Positions 26,375 through 37,458 are shown, numbered from the stretch's first letter. The stretch is 64,000 nt of DNA from Achromobacter sp. RTa (GCF_000757485.1 NZ_JPYO01000043.1:62001-126000); one strand, 5' to 3'. Made by a program: numbers and translations. The notes: generated by a model from the letters alone, not told the origin.

Positions 26375-27958
26375 ATGGAGTGGCTGCTGGACCCCACCGC
26401 GTGGGTCGGCTTGCTTACCCTGGTCGTCCTTGAGATCGTCCTGGGAATCGATAACCTGATTTTCATCGCCATCCTGGCGGACAAGCTGCCCCCTGCGCAA
26501 CGCGACCGCGCGCGCATCATGGGCCTGAGCCTGGCGCTCATCATGCGCTTGGGCCTCTTGTCGGTCATGTCATGGCTGGTCACGCTGACCGCCCCCCTGT
26601 TTTCCATCGGCCCGCTGTCCTTCTCGGGGCGCGACCTGATCCTGATGATCGGCGGCCTGTTCCTGCTGTTCAAGGGCACCATGGAGCTCCATGAGCGCCT
26701 GGAGGGCAGCCAGCACGGCGGCTCCTCGGGGCCGCGCGTATACGCCAGCTTCTGGGTGATCGTCACGCAGATCGTGGTGCTGGACGCGGTGTTCTCGCTG
26801 GATTCGGTGATCACGGCCGTCGGCATGGTGGATCACCTGGCCATCATGATGATCGCGGTCGTCATTGCGATCGGCATCATGCTGCTGGCGTCCAAGCCGC
26901 TGACGCGCTTCGTCAACGCCCACCCGACGGTGGTGGTGCTGTGCCTGGGTTTCCTGCTGATGATCGGCTTCTCGCTGCTGGCGGAGGCGTTTGGCTTCAA
27001 GGTGCCCAAGGGCTACCTGTATGCGGCGATCGGCTTCTCGGTCGCGATCGAGGCGCTTAACCAGGTGGCGCGGCGCAACCTGCTCAAGCTGGACGCGCGC
27101 CGTCCCATGCGCGAACGCACCGCCTCGGCGGTGCTGCGTATGCTGGGCAAGCGCCCGCCGGCCGACGAACCCGACCTGCCCAGCGCCGACGGCCCGGCCG
27201 TGCCGGCCTTCGGCGTCGAGGAGCGCAACATGGTCAGCGGCGTGCTCACGCTGGCCGAGCGTTCGATCCGTTCCATCATGACGCCCCGGACGGACGTTTC
27301 CTGGATCAATATCGATGACGACCCGGAAACCATCCGCGGCCAGCTGACCGAGGCGCCGCACAGCTTCTTCCCGGTCTGCCGCGGCTCGCTGGACGAGGTG
27401 CTGGGCATCGCCCGCGCCAAGGACCTGGTGGCCGACCTGATCACCGAAGGCCGGGTGCGCCGCAACCGCCTGCGCGATCCCATCATCGTGCATGAATCCA
27501 TCGGCATCCTCCGCCTGATGGATACCCTCAAGCGCTCGCGCGGCCAACTCGTGCTGGTGGCCGACGAGTTCGGGGCGATCGAGGGGCTGGTGACGCCCAT
27601 CGACGTGTTCGAGGCTATCGCTGGCGAATTCCCCGACGAGGACGAACTGCCCGACATCGTTGCGGATGGCGAAAATACCTGGAAAATCGACGGCGCCGCC
27701 GACTTGCACCACGTCGAGCAGGTGCTCGAAACCGAGGGCCTGGTCGATGACGCCCAGGATTTCTCCACCCTGGCGGGCTACCTGCTGTCGCGTTTCGGGC
27801 ATCTGCCCAAACCCGGCGATGTCTGCGAATACGAAGTCCATCACGACCATTTCCGCTTCGAAGTCCTGGAGATGGACGGCCGCCGCATCGCCCTGGTGCG
27901 CGTGGAGAAGCGGCCCCACGAGCTGCATGCCGACGACGCCTCCCTTGCCAACGACTAA
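26375..27958 (+). CDS. TerC/CBS/CorC-domain membrane protein (YoaE family)
   Basis: This 527-residue protein has an N-terminal TerC-like membrane region of about seven segments (residues 10-235; [16 protein letters not shown] and [15 protein letters not shown] carry the conserved acidic pairs), then two CBS domains (about 300-420) and a C-terminal CorC/HlyC domain (about 435-515). This architecture equals E. coli YoaE/YegH; related proteins are tied to metal ion export or loading of exoenzymes. CTGGAG precedes ATG 26375. The next gene, uppP, starts 18 bp after its stop, suggesting co-transcription. The transported ion is unknown. Confidence 0.9.
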   Translation: MEWLLDPTAWVGLLTLVVLEIVLGIDNLIFIAILADKLPPAQRDRARIMGLSLALIMRLGLLSVMSWLVTLTAPLFSIGPLSFSGRDLILMIGGLFLLFKGTMELHERLEGSQHGGSSGPRVYASFWVIVTQIVVLDAVFSLDSVITAVGMVDHLAIMMIAVVIAIGIMLLASKPLTRFVNAHPTVVVLCLGFLLMIGFSLLAEAFGFKVPKGYLYAAIGFSVAIEALNQVARRNLLKLDARRPMRERTASAVLRMLGKRPPADEPDLPSADGPAVPAFGVEERNMVSGVLTLAERSIRSIMTPRTDVSWINIDDDPETIRGQLTEAPHSFFPVCRGSLDEVLGIARAKDLVADLITEGRVRRNRLRDPIIVHESIGILRLMDTLKRSRGQLVLVADEFGAIEGLVTPIDVFEAIAGEFPDEDELPDIVADGENTWKIDGAADLHHVEQVLETEGLVDDAQDFSTLAGYLLSRFGHLPKPGDVCEYEVHHDHFRFEVLEMDGRRIALVRVEKRPHELHADDASLAND

Positions 27959-27976
27959 CTGGACCGACCCCGCACC

Positions 27977-28840
27977 GTGACCGAAAACGCGCTATATCTG
28001 ATCAAAGCTTTCGTCCTGGGCATCATTGAGGGCCTGACGGAATTCATCCCGGTGTCCAGCACCGGCCACCTCATCCTGGTGGGCGACTGGATCAATTTCC
28101 AGTCCAGCCAGGGCAAGGTCTTCGAGGTGGTGATCCAGCTGGGCTCCATCCTGGCGGTGATGTGGGTTTTCCGCTCGCGCCTGCTGCGGCTGGTCCGCGG
28201 CACGCTGACCGGTGTGCCCAGCGAGGTGGCCTTCACCCGCAACCTGATCATCGCGTTCCTGCCGGCCGCGGTGGTTGGCGCGATCTTCATCAAGTCCATC
28301 AAGAGCATCTTCTACCATCCCAGCGTGGTGGTCGTGACCCTGGTGCTGGGCGGCCTCATCATGCTGTACGTGGAGCGCAAGACGCACCATACGCCGGGAG
28401 ACCAGCCGGGCGCAGCCGACGACACGGCCTCCGACGAGCGCGCCACGGCCCGCACGCTGGAGCAGATCTCCTGGAAGCAGGCGCTGGGCGTGGGCGTGGC
28501 GCAATGCCTGGCCATGATCCCGGGCACCTCGCGGTCGGGGGCCACCATCATCGGCGGCATGATCGCCGGCATCCAGCGCAAGACGGCGACGGAGTTCTCG
28601 TTCTTCCTCGCCATGCCCACGATGCTGGGCGCCGCCGTCTACGACATGTACAAGAATATCGACCTGCTTACCCAGCACGATCTGTCGGGCATCGCGGTGG
28701 GCTTCGTCGCCGCCTTCCTGAGCGCCATGGTGGTGGTGCGGGCCGTGCTGCGTTTCGTCGCCAACCACACGTACCGCGTCTTCGCCTGGTACCGGATCGT
28801 TTTCGGGGCCGTGGTGGCGGCCTGGATCTTCACCCGCTGA
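27977..28840 (+). CDS. uppP: Undecaprenyl-diphosphatase UppP (BacA)
   Basis: This 287-residue integral membrane enzyme dephosphorylates undecaprenyl pyrophosphate to recycle the lipid carrier for peptidoglycan and confers bacitracin resistance. The catalytic motifs are EGLTEFIPVSSTGHLIL (about 15-31) and PGTSRSGATIIGG near residue 180, with about eight membrane helices. GTG 27977 begins the conserved ENALYLIKAFVLG; no better start exists nearby. Confidence 0.94.
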   Translation: MTENALYLIKAFVLGIIEGLTEFIPVSSTGHLILVGDWINFQSSQGKVFEVVIQLGSILAVMWVFRSRLLRLVRGTLTGVPSEVAFTRNLIIAFLPAAVVGAIFIKSIKSIFYHPSVVVVTLVLGGLIMLYVERKTHHTPGDQPGAADDTASDERATARTLEQISWKQALGVGVAQCLAMIPGTSRSGATIIGGMIAGIQRKTATEFSFFLAMPTMLGAAVYDMYKNIDLLTQHDLSGIAVGFVAAFLSAMVVVRAVLRFVANHTYRVFAWYRIVFGAVVAAWIFTR

Positions 28841-28857
28841 CGGCCTTCGCCGCGGCG

Positions 28858-28879
28858 AAAAAAAAGCCCCGCGAGGGGC
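28858..28879 (-). terminator. Rho-independent terminator facing the lpxH operon
   Basis: On the minus strand, GCCCC-TCGC-GGGGC is followed by eight T residues. It lies beyond the 187-bp repeat downstream of lpxH and would stop transcripts of the TPR / cyclophilin / lpxH unit. Confidence 0.85.
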
Positions 28880-28881
28880 CT

Positions 28882-29068
28882 GTAGGATGGGTGGAGCGCG
28901 AGAGTTCTTAACGAAGAACTCAAGTATTCAGCGCGCGAAACCCATGCGGCCGTGGGCAAACTGTTTTTCGGCCTACACAGGGGCATTGTCTGCCCCATGG
29001 CCGCATGGGTTTCGCGCGTTGAGCACCGAGGTTCTTGCCTAGGAACTGCCGCGCTCCGCCCATCCTAC
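28882..29068. repeat. 187-bp MITE-like element with 75-bp imperfect terminal inverted repeats
   Basis: The two ends read GTAGGATGGG(T/C)GGAGCGCG inward, and about 75 bp of each arm match at roughly 80 percent, including GCGCGAAACCCATGCGGCC. A 37-bp centre separates them. No reading frame is inside. The outer GTAGGATGGG word is a common proteobacterial intergenic repeat. Its right end supplies the stop codon of lpxH (TAG at 29065-29067), so it abuts the coding sequence directly. Confidence 0.75.
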
Positions 29069-29832
29069 GCTTCCAAATCGTAGAACTGCAGGCCGTCGCG
29101 GTCGATGACCAGCCAGCCGCCGCGCGGCGGGGTGGCGTGGTCGCAGTCCCAGTCGGGCAGCACCCAGCGTTCGCACTTCTTGCCGTCGACTTCCAGCACG
29201 TGGCGGGCGGGGCGGTGCGTATGGCCGTGCACCAGCACGCGCACGCCCGTGTCGCGGAAGATCCCTTCGATGGCTCCGGCGTTGACGTCCATGATCTCCA
29301 TGGACTTCGTCTGGTTGGCCGCCTGGCTTTCGCCGCGGGCCTGCTGGGCCATGGCCAGCCGTTCGGGGATGGTCTTGGCCAGGAATTCCGCCTGCCATTG
29401 GGGATTGCGGACCATCTGGCGGAACTGCTGGTACGCGGCGTCGTCGGTACAGAACTCGTCGCCGTGCGTCAGCAGGACCGGACCGAAATCCGTTTCCAGC
29501 AGCGCGGGCTCGGGCAGCAGCCGGGCGCCCAGGGCGCGGGCGAGCTCCTCGCCGATGAGGAAGTCGCGGTTGCCGCGGCCGAGCCACACGGGGATGCGCG
29601 CGGCGGTTTCCCGCAGCGCCGTCAGCGCCGTGGCGAGCCACGGCGGCGCGGCGCGGATCACATCGTCGCCGATCCAGGCATCGAAGATGTCGCCCGGCAG
29701 CAGCAGGGCGGCGGCTTCTTCCCGCGCGGCCTCCAGGAAGGCCAGGAAGGCCTCCGAGGTGGCCGGCGTGGCCGGCCCCAGGTGCAGGTCGGACGCCAGC
29801 CAGATGGGGCCGGGCAGGCTGATCTTATTCAA
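29065..29832 (-). CDS. lpxH: UDP-2,3-diacylglucosamine diphosphatase LpxH
   Basis: This 255-residue peripheral membrane metallophosphoesterase of lipid A synthesis releases UMP to give lipid X. The metal motifs are [38 protein letters not shown] and [10 protein letters not shown]. The only possible start is TTG at 29832, overlapping the end of the upstream cyclophilin gene by 8 bp, which implies translational coupling. The stop codon lies in an adjacent repeat element. The length is slightly more than E. coli LpxH (240). Confidence 0.92.
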   Translation of the reverse strand: MNKISLPGPIWLASDLHLGPATPATSEAFLAFLEAAREEAAALLLPGDIFDAWIGDDVIRAAPPWLATALTALRETAARIPVWLGRGNRDFLIGEELARALGARLLPEPALLETDFGPVLLTHGDEFCTDDAAYQQFRQMVRNPQWQAEFLAKTIPERLAMAQQARGESQAANQTKSMEIMDVNAGAIEGIFRDTGVRVLVHGHTHRPARHVLEVDGKKCERWVLPDWDCDHATPPRGGWLVIDRDGLQFYDLEA

Positions 29833-30472
29833 GAACTTCGGCCTTCTCGATGATGACGTCCTCGTTCGGGACGTTCTGGTGGAAGCCCTTGTTGCCGGTC
29901 TTCACGCCCTTGATCTTGTCGACCACGTCCGTGCCTTCGGTCACGGTGCCGAATACGGCGTAGCCCCAGCCGTTGGGCGTGGGTGCCGTGAAATTCAGGA
30001 AATCGTTGTTGGACACGTTGATGAAGAACTGCGCCGTGGCCGAGTGCGGATCGCTGGTGCGGGCCATGGCCAGGGTGTACTTGTCGTTCTTCAGGCCGTT
30101 GTTGGCTTCGTTCTCGATGGGGGCATGGGTCTGCTTCTGCTTCATGCCGGGTTCGAAGCCGCCGCCCTGGATCATGAAGCCATCGATCACGCGGTGGAAC
30201 ACCGTGCCGTTGTAGAAGCCTTCCTTGACGTAGGTCAGGAAGTTCTCGACGGTCTTGGGAGCCTTGGCGGCATCCAGGGTGATGACCATGTCGCCTTGGT
30301 TCGTTTGAAGCTTGACGCGGGGATTGGTGCTCATGGCTTTTGTGCCTTCAGAGGTGGAGGTGGAAGAGGATGCCGCCGGGGCGGCGCTGACGAGCGCCGG
30401 CGCGAATGCGGCCAGCGCGAACGAGCACGCCGTCAGGCGCAGCAGGTGGAGAGGAGAAAATCGGGACATCAT
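29825..30472 (-). CDS. Cyclophilin-type peptidyl-prolyl cis-trans isomerase
   Basis: This 215-residue protein has a Sec signal peptide (about 1-30, ending LVSAA), a Ser/Thr-rich linker and a cyclophilin domain (about 50-215; [15 protein letters not shown] and [13 protein letters not shown]). It accelerates proline isomerisation during folding. An internal ATG opens [15 protein letters not shown] at 30334, behind a GAAGG site; this equals the start of the usual cytoplasmic PpiB, so one gene may make periplasmic and cytosolic forms. The first ATG overlaps the TPR gene stop (ATGA). Confidence 0.9.
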   Translation of the reverse strand: MMSRFSPLHLLRLTACSFALAAFAPALVSAAPAASSSTSTSEGTKAMSTNPRVKLQTNQGDMVITLDAAKAPKTVENFLTYVKEGFYNGTVFHRVIDGFMIQGGGFEPGMKQKQTHAPIENEANNGLKNDKYTLAMARTSDPHSATAQFFINVSNNDFLNFTAPTPNGWGYAVFGTVTEGTDVVDKIKGVKTGNKGFHQNVPNEDVIIEKAEVLE

Positions 30473-31152
30473 TTGCCTTGTTTATCCTTCAACATGGTTT
30501 CGACTTCGCGGGCCTTGTCCTGCATGCCGGGCACGCCATCCTTGGCGGCCTTCTTGTAGGTGCGCAGGGCCTGCAGGAGCTGCAGGTCGCCCAGGTTGGC
30601 GCGCGCGGCGGCGTAGCCCGGATCGGCGCGCAAGGCCATTTGCAGGGCATCCTGCGCCTTTTCGAGCTCGCCGCGGCCCGCATATAGGGCAGCCAGATTG
30701 TTCCAAGGTTCCGGAAGCTCCGGGAACCGGTTGGTCATTTCGGTGTAGACGTCGATGGCCTCGTTCGTGCGTTGCAGGGCGGCCAGCGCGCGGGCGTGCT
30801 GGAACATCAGCTGCACGTCGGTGCCGCGCTGGTCCTTGGTTTCCGCCATGCGCTTTTCGATCAGGGCGAGCGCTTCTTCGTTGTCGCCGTGGTTCAGCAG
30901 GCGTTCGATATGCGTCGTGATCTGCGAAGGCGAGGGCGTCAGCCGCGTGTCGACGCCGGGCTTGATGGCTTCCAGCAGATTGGCCAGGCCTTCCCAGCCG
31001 CCCTCGGGCGGGATGGGATCCAGGGTGGTGCGGCTGGCGTTGGGATTTTCACCCGCGCCGCCGGCCATGGACTGGGCAAGAGGGGCTCCAACCGGCGCGC
31101 TCGCCAGGGCCAGAGCGAGCAGGGCGACGCGAAAGCGCGGCTTGATAGTCAC
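30469..31152 (-). CDS. Exported tetratricopeptide repeat protein
   Basis: This 227-residue protein starts at GTG 31152 with a signal peptide (about 1-24, ending APLAQS). TPR units are seen from about residue 65, for example [37 protein letters not shown] and the next repeat [16 protein letters not shown] (shown in part by these motifs). It is likely periplasmic and works by protein contacts. It is co-directional and overlapping with the cyclophilin gene, so a shared envelope-folding role is possible but inferred. Longer upstream frames run into a repeat region and are rejected. Confidence 0.82.
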   Translation of the reverse strand: MTIKPRFRVALLALALASAPVGAPLAQSMAGGAGENPNASRTTLDPIPPEGGWEGLANLLEAIKPGVDTRLTPSPSQITTHIERLLNHGDNEEALALIEKRMAETKDQRGTDVQLMFQHARALAALQRTNEAIDVYTEMTNRFPELPEPWNNLAALYAGRGELEKAQDALQMALRADPGYAAARANLGDLQLLQALRTYKKAAKDGVPGMQDKAREVETMLKDKQGK

Positions 31153-31327
31153 GTGGTCATCCGTTAAAAGTCGTGGCGGGTCATCGCTTACGCGTGCGAC
31201 CGGGCCGCTTGCTATACTTGACGACCACCATTTTAGCCTCGGTTGGGTTTTGGCTCGACATTGGGTGAGGGGTCCGGCAAGTATCGCCGGAAATGCGGTC
31301 CCGGAAAGACGATTGGAAGAACGATTG

Positions 31328-31378
31328 GAAGTGCGATCGGAAAAGAAGTGCGATCGGAAAAGAAGTGCGATCGGAAAA
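31328..31378. repeat. Three tandem 17-bp repeats upstream of cysS
   Basis: GAAGTGCGATCGGAAAA occurs three times head to tail without change, preceded by a decayed copy. The remaining 386-bp gap between the TPR gene and cysS shows no other gene. Its function is unknown. Confidence 0.85.
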
Positions 31379-31538
31379 CGATGCCGGGGCTGGGGACGGA
31401 GTTTGAGTGCGGATTCTGGATGCGGGGTCCGCATGCGGGTCTGATCCGGCCCGGCGGCACGCGTCGAGGGTATTTTCCTTCGACGGCAACTTTCCGCAAC
31501 CGCCACGGAAAATTTAGACAAAGCCGAAATAAAGCGCC

Positions 31539-32993
<1,455 letters not shown>

Positions 32994-33013
32994 GCCGCCA
33001 GGATACGCCCGCC

Positions 33014-33658
33014 ATGTCCACCGCCGATCTCGACATTCCCAAGCCTGAGTATTGGGAAACCGCCATAGCCCACCTGATGCGGCGCGACCGCATCCTGAAG
33101 AAGATCATTCCCCAGCACCCGGAGGTCTGGCTGACCTCCCGCGGCACGCCTTTCGTGACGCTGGCGCGGGCGATCATCGGGCAGCAAGTCTCCCCCAAGG
33201 CGGCCGATGCCGCCTGGACCAAGTTCATCGACGCCGTGGGCAAGCGCCCTACGCCCGTCGCCGTGCTGCGCGTTGGCCTCGAAGGCCTGCGCGCGGCTGG
33301 CCTGTCCCAGCGCAAGGCCGAGTACGTGCTCGACCTTGCCGTGCATTTCGGCGAACGGCGGGTGCATCCGGAGAAATGGGCGGCCATGGACGACGAAGCC
33401 GTCATTTCGGAGCTGGTTGCCATCCGCGGCATCGGACGCTGGACGGCGGAGATGTTTTTGATTTTCAATCTGCAGCGGCCTGACGTCTTGCCGCTGGATG
33501 ATCCTGGGTTGCTCAAGGCAATCTCGCTACACTATTTCAGCGGCGAGCCTGTCTCTCGCTTCGAGGCTCGCGAAGTCTCGTTGGCGTGGCAACCCTGGCG
33601 TACCGTGGCGACCTGGTATCTGTGGCGCAGCCTGGACCCGACTCCGGTCCAGTACTGA
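33014..33658 (+). CDS. DNA-3-methyladenine glycosylase (AlkA/HhH-GPD family)
   Basis: This 214-residue base-excision repair enzyme removes alkylated purines. The helix-hairpin-helix is seen in LVAIRGIGRWTAEMFLIF, and the catalytic aspartate in PLDDPGL near residue 163. IIGQQVSPKAADAAW is typical of the short AlkA group. ATG 33014 was chosen with CCAGGA upstream; ATG 32978 would overlap cysS by 16 bp and add 12 unconserved residues. It probably shares a transcript with cysS. Confidence 0.9.
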   Translation: MSTADLDIPKPEYWETAIAHLMRRDRILKKIIPQHPEVWLTSRGTPFVTLARAIIGQQVSPKAADAAWTKFIDAVGKRPTPVAVLRVGLEGLRAAGLSQRKAEYVLDLAVHFGERRVHPEKWAAMDDEAVISELVAIRGIGRWTAEMFLIFNLQRPDVLPLDDPGLLKAISLHYFSGEPVSRFEAREVSLAWQPWRTVATWYLWRSLDPTPVQY

Positions 33659-33694
33659 CGCACCCCGGGCAGCCCATCTACGGAACCACACTAC

Positions 33695-34660
33695 ATGCGC
33701 AATACATTCCTGGAATTCGAACAACCGCTCGCCGAGCTTGAGAACAAGATCGAGCAGCTGCGCTACGTGCAGGCCGATTCGGCGGTAGACATCTCCGACG
33801 AAATCGGACGTCTGCAGCAGAAGAGCCAGACCCTGGCCAAGGAAATCTACGCCAAGCTCACGCCTTGGCAGACCGCCTTGGTCGCCCGCCACCCGCAGCG
33901 CCCCTACACGCTGGACTACGTGCGCGAGATGTTCACCGACTTCCATGAACTGCACGGCGACCGCATGTACGCCGACGACCAGTCCATCGTCGGCGGCCTG
34001 GCGCGCTTCAACGGCACGCCCTGCATGGTCATCGGCCACCAGAAAGGCCGCGACACCAAGGAACGCGCCGCGCGCAATTTCGGCATGCCGCGTCCGGAAG
34101 GCTATCGCAAGGCCCTGCGCCTGATGCGCCTGGCCGAGAAATTCGGCATCCCCGTGTTCACCTTCGTCGACACCCCGGGCGCCTATCCGGGCATCGGCGC
34201 GGAAGAGCGCGGCCAGTCGGAAGCCATCGGCCACAACCTCTACGCCATGGCCGAGCTGAAGGTGCCGGTCATCGTCACGATCATCGGCGAAGGCGGCTCG
34301 GGCGGCGCCCTGGCCATCGCCGTGGGCAACGCCGTGCTGATGCTGCAGTACGCGACCTACGCCGTCATTTCGCCCGAAGGCTGCGCGTCCATCCTGTGGC
34401 GCAGCGCAGAAAAGGCGCCTGAAGCCGCTGAAGCGCTGGCCATCATTGCGCCCCGCCTGAAGGACCTGGGCCTGGTGGACCGCGTCGTCAACGAGCCCGT
34501 CGGCGGCGCGCATCGCGATCCGCGCGTCATGGCCCGCCTGCTGCGCCGCGCCCTGGGCGACGCCCTGCGCCAGCTTCAGGGCATGACGCCCGAAGAGCTC
34601 GTGGAGCAGCGCGTCCAGCGCCTGCTGTCCTACGGCGCCTTCCAGGAAGTGCGCGCCTGA
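33695..34660 (+). CDS. accA: Acetyl-CoA carboxylase carboxyltransferase subunit alpha
   Basis: This 321-residue subunit of acetyl-CoA carboxylase transfers CO2 from carboxybiotin to acetyl-CoA, together with AccD, to make malonyl-CoA for fatty acids. Visible motifs include [15 protein letters not shown] at the start, [31 protein letters not shown] and the oxyanion region [15 protein letters not shown]. The length equals E. coli AccA (319). It lies between the glycosylase and tilS, the same order as in related genomes. Confidence 0.97.
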   Translation: MRNTFLEFEQPLAELENKIEQLRYVQADSAVDISDEIGRLQQKSQTLAKEIYAKLTPWQTALVARHPQRPYTLDYVREMFTDFHELHGDRMYADDQSIVGGLARFNGTPCMVIGHQKGRDTKERAARNFGMPRPEGYRKALRLMRLAEKFGIPVFTFVDTPGAYPGIGAEERGQSEAIGHNLYAMAELKVPVIVTIIGEGGSGGALAIAVGNAVLMLQYATYAVISPEGCASILWRSAEKAPEAAEALAIIAPRLKDLGLVDRVVNEPVGGAHRDPRVMARLLRRALGDALRQLQGMTPEELVEQRVQRLLSYGAFQEVRA

Positions 34661-34721
34661 AGCGGCCCCAGGCGCCGGCTCCGTGCCGGCGCATCGGCCA
34701 CGCGCCACGCGCCATCCCATC

Positions 34722-35825
34722 ATGACCGCCCGCCAAGCGCCCGATGCCCCCGATCGGGCCGCGGCGGGCGCATTTCATCCGCTTCCCCTGTCTCCCGATC
34801 TCGCCGGCGCCTTGCGCCGCGCGCTGCTTGCCTTGCCCGAACGCCCCGAGCGCGTGGGCGTGGCGGTGAGCGGCGGGGCGGATTCGGCGATGCTCGCCGT
34901 GCATGCGGCCGCGGTGGGGCGCGAGCTCGGCATCGGCATCGCGCTTTTCCACGTCCATCACGGCCTGATGGCCGATGCCGACGAGTGGGGGCGGCAGGTG
35001 CGCGCCCTGGCGGGCCTGCTGGCGCTGCCCGTGTTCGAGGCCCGCGTCCAGGTCGAACTGGCGGGAGGCAAGGGCATCGAGGCGGCCGCCCGCGACGCCC
35101 GCTACGCCGCGCTGGCGCAACTGGCGCGCGGCCAGGGAACGAGCCACGTGCTCCTGGCCCATCACCGCAACGACCAGGCGGAAACCGTGATCCTGCGCCT
35201 GCTGCGCGGCACGGGGCTGTCGGGCATGGCGGCCATGGCGCCCGTTTCGCGGCGCGACGGCGTGGCCTATGTGCGGCCTTGGCTGGACATCGGCCGCGAA
35301 GCCATCCTGCGGGCGGCGGAGGCCGTCGAGACGGCCTGCGGCTGGCGCCCGGTGCAGGACCCCACCAACGCCGACCCCCGCTACACGCGGGCGGCCCTGC
35401 GCCAGTTGCTGGCCCCGGTGCTGGATGCCCGTTGGCCGGGCTGGCGAGCCATCGTGGCCAGGCATGCGCGCCACATGGCGGATGCGGCCGAGATCCTGGA
35501 TGAGGTGGCGCGCGAGGATTTCGCGGCGCTCGAGCCGAGCCCGGACGGGGCCAGCTTCTCGCTGCGGGCGTGGCGCGGCTTGTCCGAGGCGCGGCAGGCG
35601 CACGTCCTGCGCCATTGGCTGGAGCGCAACGGCGCCCGCATGCCTACCGACGCCCGGATGCGGGACCTGCTGCGCCAGCTGCGCGGCTTGCACAGCCTGG
35701 GCCATGACCGCCAGCTGCGGGTGGAGCAGGCCGGCCACGTCATCCGCTGCCACCGGGGCAGGGTCTGGGTGGAGCCTCGGGAGCCCGGTGCCGCGGCGCA
35801 TGCGCCGGGAAATTCTCCAGATTAG
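34722..35825 (+). CDS. tilS: tRNA(Ile)-lysidine synthetase TilS
   Basis: This 367-residue N-type ATP pyrophosphatase puts lysidine on C34 of tRNA-Ile(CAU), so that it reads AUA. The PP-loop SGGADS is at 50-55. HVHHGL, the AARDARY motif and HHRNDQAET (catalytic region) follow. The protein is shorter than E. coli TilS (432), with a reduced C-terminal part. It starts 61 bp after accA, the pairing known in many proteobacteria. Confidence 0.94.
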   Translation: MTARQAPDAPDRAAAGAFHPLPLSPDLAGALRRALLALPERPERVGVAVSGGADSAMLAVHAAAVGRELGIGIALFHVHHGLMADADEWGRQVRALAGLLALPVFEARVQVELAGGKGIEAAARDARYAALAQLARGQGTSHVLLAHHRNDQAETVILRLLRGTGLSGMAAMAPVSRRDGVAYVRPWLDIGREAILRAAEAVETACGWRPVQDPTNADPRYTRAALRQLLAPVLDARWPGWRAIVARHARHMADAAEILDEVAREDFAALEPSPDGASFSLRAWRGLSEARQAHVLRHWLERNGARMPTDARMRDLLRQLRGLHSLGHDRQLRVEQAGHVIRCHRGRVWVEPREPGAAAHAPGNSPD

Positions 35826-35844
35826 CCGCTGCATGGACAGAAAA

Positions 35845-35883
35845 TTGCGCAAACTGCGCAAAATTTTACCGTCGCGCTAGAAT
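35845..35883 (+). promoter_or_regulatory. Probable lysC promoter with inverted repeat
   Basis: A TTGCGC-AAACT-GCGCAA inverted repeat at 35845-35861 is followed by a -10-like TAGAAT at 35878-35883, 52 bp before the lysC start. The repeat covers the expected -35 position, so it could be an operator. No riboswitch-like structure is recognised in the short leader. Confidence 0.5.
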
Positions 35884-35935
35884 ATACGGCTTTGCCCGTC
35901 AACCTTTTGCGGCGGGTCTCCAGCCAGAGTACGAG

Positions 35936-37201
35936 ATGTCCCTGATCGTTCACAAATATGGCGGTACTTCGATGGGCTCGGTCGAGCGCATCAAGAACGT
36001 GGCGCGTCGCGTCGCGAAGTGGCATGCCGCCGGCCACCAGGTTGTCGTTGTTCCGTCGGCGATGGCGGGCGAAACCAATCGCCTGCTCGGCCTGGCGCGC
36101 GAGATTTCGCCCCAGCCCGACTCCCGCGAGCTCGACATGATCGCCGCCACTGGCGAGCAGGCCAGCAGCGGCCTCCTGGCCATTGCCCTGCAGGCCGAAG
36201 GCGTGCCGGCGCGCAGCTATGCCGGCTGGCAGGTGCCCGTGCGCACGGATTCGTCGTACACGAAGGCCCGCATCAGCTCCATCGACGACGCCCGCATCCG
36301 CGGCGACCTCGATGCCGGCCGCGTCGTCATCGTGACGGGCTTCCAGGGCGTCGATCCCGAAGGCCACATCACCACGCTGGGCCGCGGCGGTTCCGACACC
36401 TCGGCCGTGGCCGTGGCGGCCGCCATCAAGGCCGACGAATGCCTGATCTACACCGACGTGGACGGCGTCTACACGACCGATCCGCGCGTGGTGCCCGAAG
36501 CGCGCCGCATGGCCGTCGTTTCCTTCGAGGAAATGCTGGAAATGGCGTCGCTGGGCTCCAAGGTCCTGCAGATCCGCTCGGTTGAATTCGCCGGCAAATA
36601 CCGTGTGCCGGTCCGGGTCCTGTCCTCGCTGACCGACCCGCTTATCCCGCTCGAAGAAGAAATGGTTTCGGGCACGCTGATTACTTTTGAGGAAGACGAA
36701 AAAATGGAAGCCGCCGTTGTCTCCGGCATCGCCTTCAGCCGCGACGAAGCCAAAATCACCCTGCTGGCCGTTCCGGACAAGCCCGGTATCGCCTTCTCCA
36801 TCCTGGGCCCGGTCGCCGCCGCCAACATCGACGTCGACATGATCGTGCAGAACCAGTCCGTGGCCGGCACGACCGACTTCTCGTTCACCGTGAATCGCAA
36901 CGAGTTCGCGCGCGCCGTGGACCTGCTCAAGCGCGAAGTCATCCCCGCCGTGGGCGCGCGCGAGCTGTCCACCGACGAGAAGGTCGCCAAGGTTTCCATC
37001 GTCGGCATCGGCATGCGCTCGCACGTGGGCGTGGCCAGCCTGATGTTCCAGACGCTTTCGCAGGAAGGCATCAACATCCAGATGATCAGCACCAGCGAAA
37101 TCAAGACCTCGGTGATCATCGACGACAAGTACATGGAGCTGGGCGTGCGCGCGCTGCACAAGGCCTTCGGCCTGGACCAGGCGCCGGCCGAAAAGGCCTG
37201 A
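35936..37201 (+). CDS. lysC: Aspartate kinase
   Basis: This 421-residue first enzyme of the aspartate family pathway (Lys, Thr, Met, diaminopimelate) has an N-terminal kinase domain (about 1-245; VHKYGGTSMGS, TLGRGGSDTSAVA and YTDVDGVYTTDPR) and two C-terminal ACT domains (about 265-420; AVPDKPGIAFSILGP). The ACT domains point to feedback inhibition, probably by lysine and threonine as in related enzymes. An internal second start for a beta chain is possible but not clear. Confidence 0.96.
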   Translation: MSLIVHKYGGTSMGSVERIKNVARRVAKWHAAGHQVVVVPSAMAGETNRLLGLAREISPQPDSRELDMIAATGEQASSGLLAIALQAEGVPARSYAGWQVPVRTDSSYTKARISSIDDARIRGDLDAGRVVIVTGFQGVDPEGHITTLGRGGSDTSAVAVAAAIKADECLIYTDVDGVYTTDPRVVPEARRMAVVSFEEMLEMASLGSKVLQIRSVEFAGKYRVPVRVLSSLTDPLIPLEEEMVSGTLITFEEDEKMEAAVVSGIAFSRDEAKITLLAVPDKPGIAFSILGPVAAANIDVDMIVQNQSVAGTTDFSFTVNRNEFARAVDLLKREVIPAVGARELSTDEKVAKVSIVGIGMRSHVGVASLMFQTLSQEGINIQMISTSEIKTSVIIDDKYMELGVRALHKAFGLDQAPAEKA

Positions 37202-37290
37202 GGAACAAGGCTGCGGCACGATTTTTTTTGCGATGACGACCCGCGGGCGGGCAAGAGTGAAAAAAGTCGTGCTAGAATCTCGTTCTCTTC

Positions 37291-37383
37291 GGAGATGTGC
37301 CCGAGAGGCTGAAGGGGCTCCCCTGCTAAGGGAGTATGTGGCTAAAAACTGCATCGTGGGTTCGAATCCCACCATCTCCGCCA
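37291..37383 (+). tRNA. tRNA-Ser(GCT)
   Basis: The 93-nt cloverleaf includes an encoded CCA. The acceptor GGAGATG pairs with CATCTCC. The anticodon loop CTGCTAA gives GCT, reading AGC/AGU. The long variable arm is typical of tRNA-Ser, and the T-arm is GGGTTCGAATCCC. A TAGAAT -10-like box lies at 37273-37278. Confidence 0.97.
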
Positions 37384-37426
37384 GATTCTCTCCAAGCCGG
37401 TTCCGGCCGGCCTCGGAGATAAAAAG

Positions 37427-37458
37427 CCCGCAATCGCGAAAGTGATTGCGGGTTTTTT
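37427..37458 (+). terminator. Rho-independent terminator of tRNA-Ser
   Basis: The stem CCCGCAATC/GATTGCGGG is followed by TTTTTT, 44 bp after the tRNA. Confidence 0.9.

Noticed and set aside
31328..31378. CRISPR-like array
   Set aside because: The 17-bp repeats are head to tail without spacers and no cas gene is near; it is a simple tandem repeat.
31153..31521. N-terminal extension of the TPR protein through the cysS leader
   Set aside because: The extension is low complexity, crosses the 17-bp repeats and would hide the signal peptide that begins at GTG 31152.
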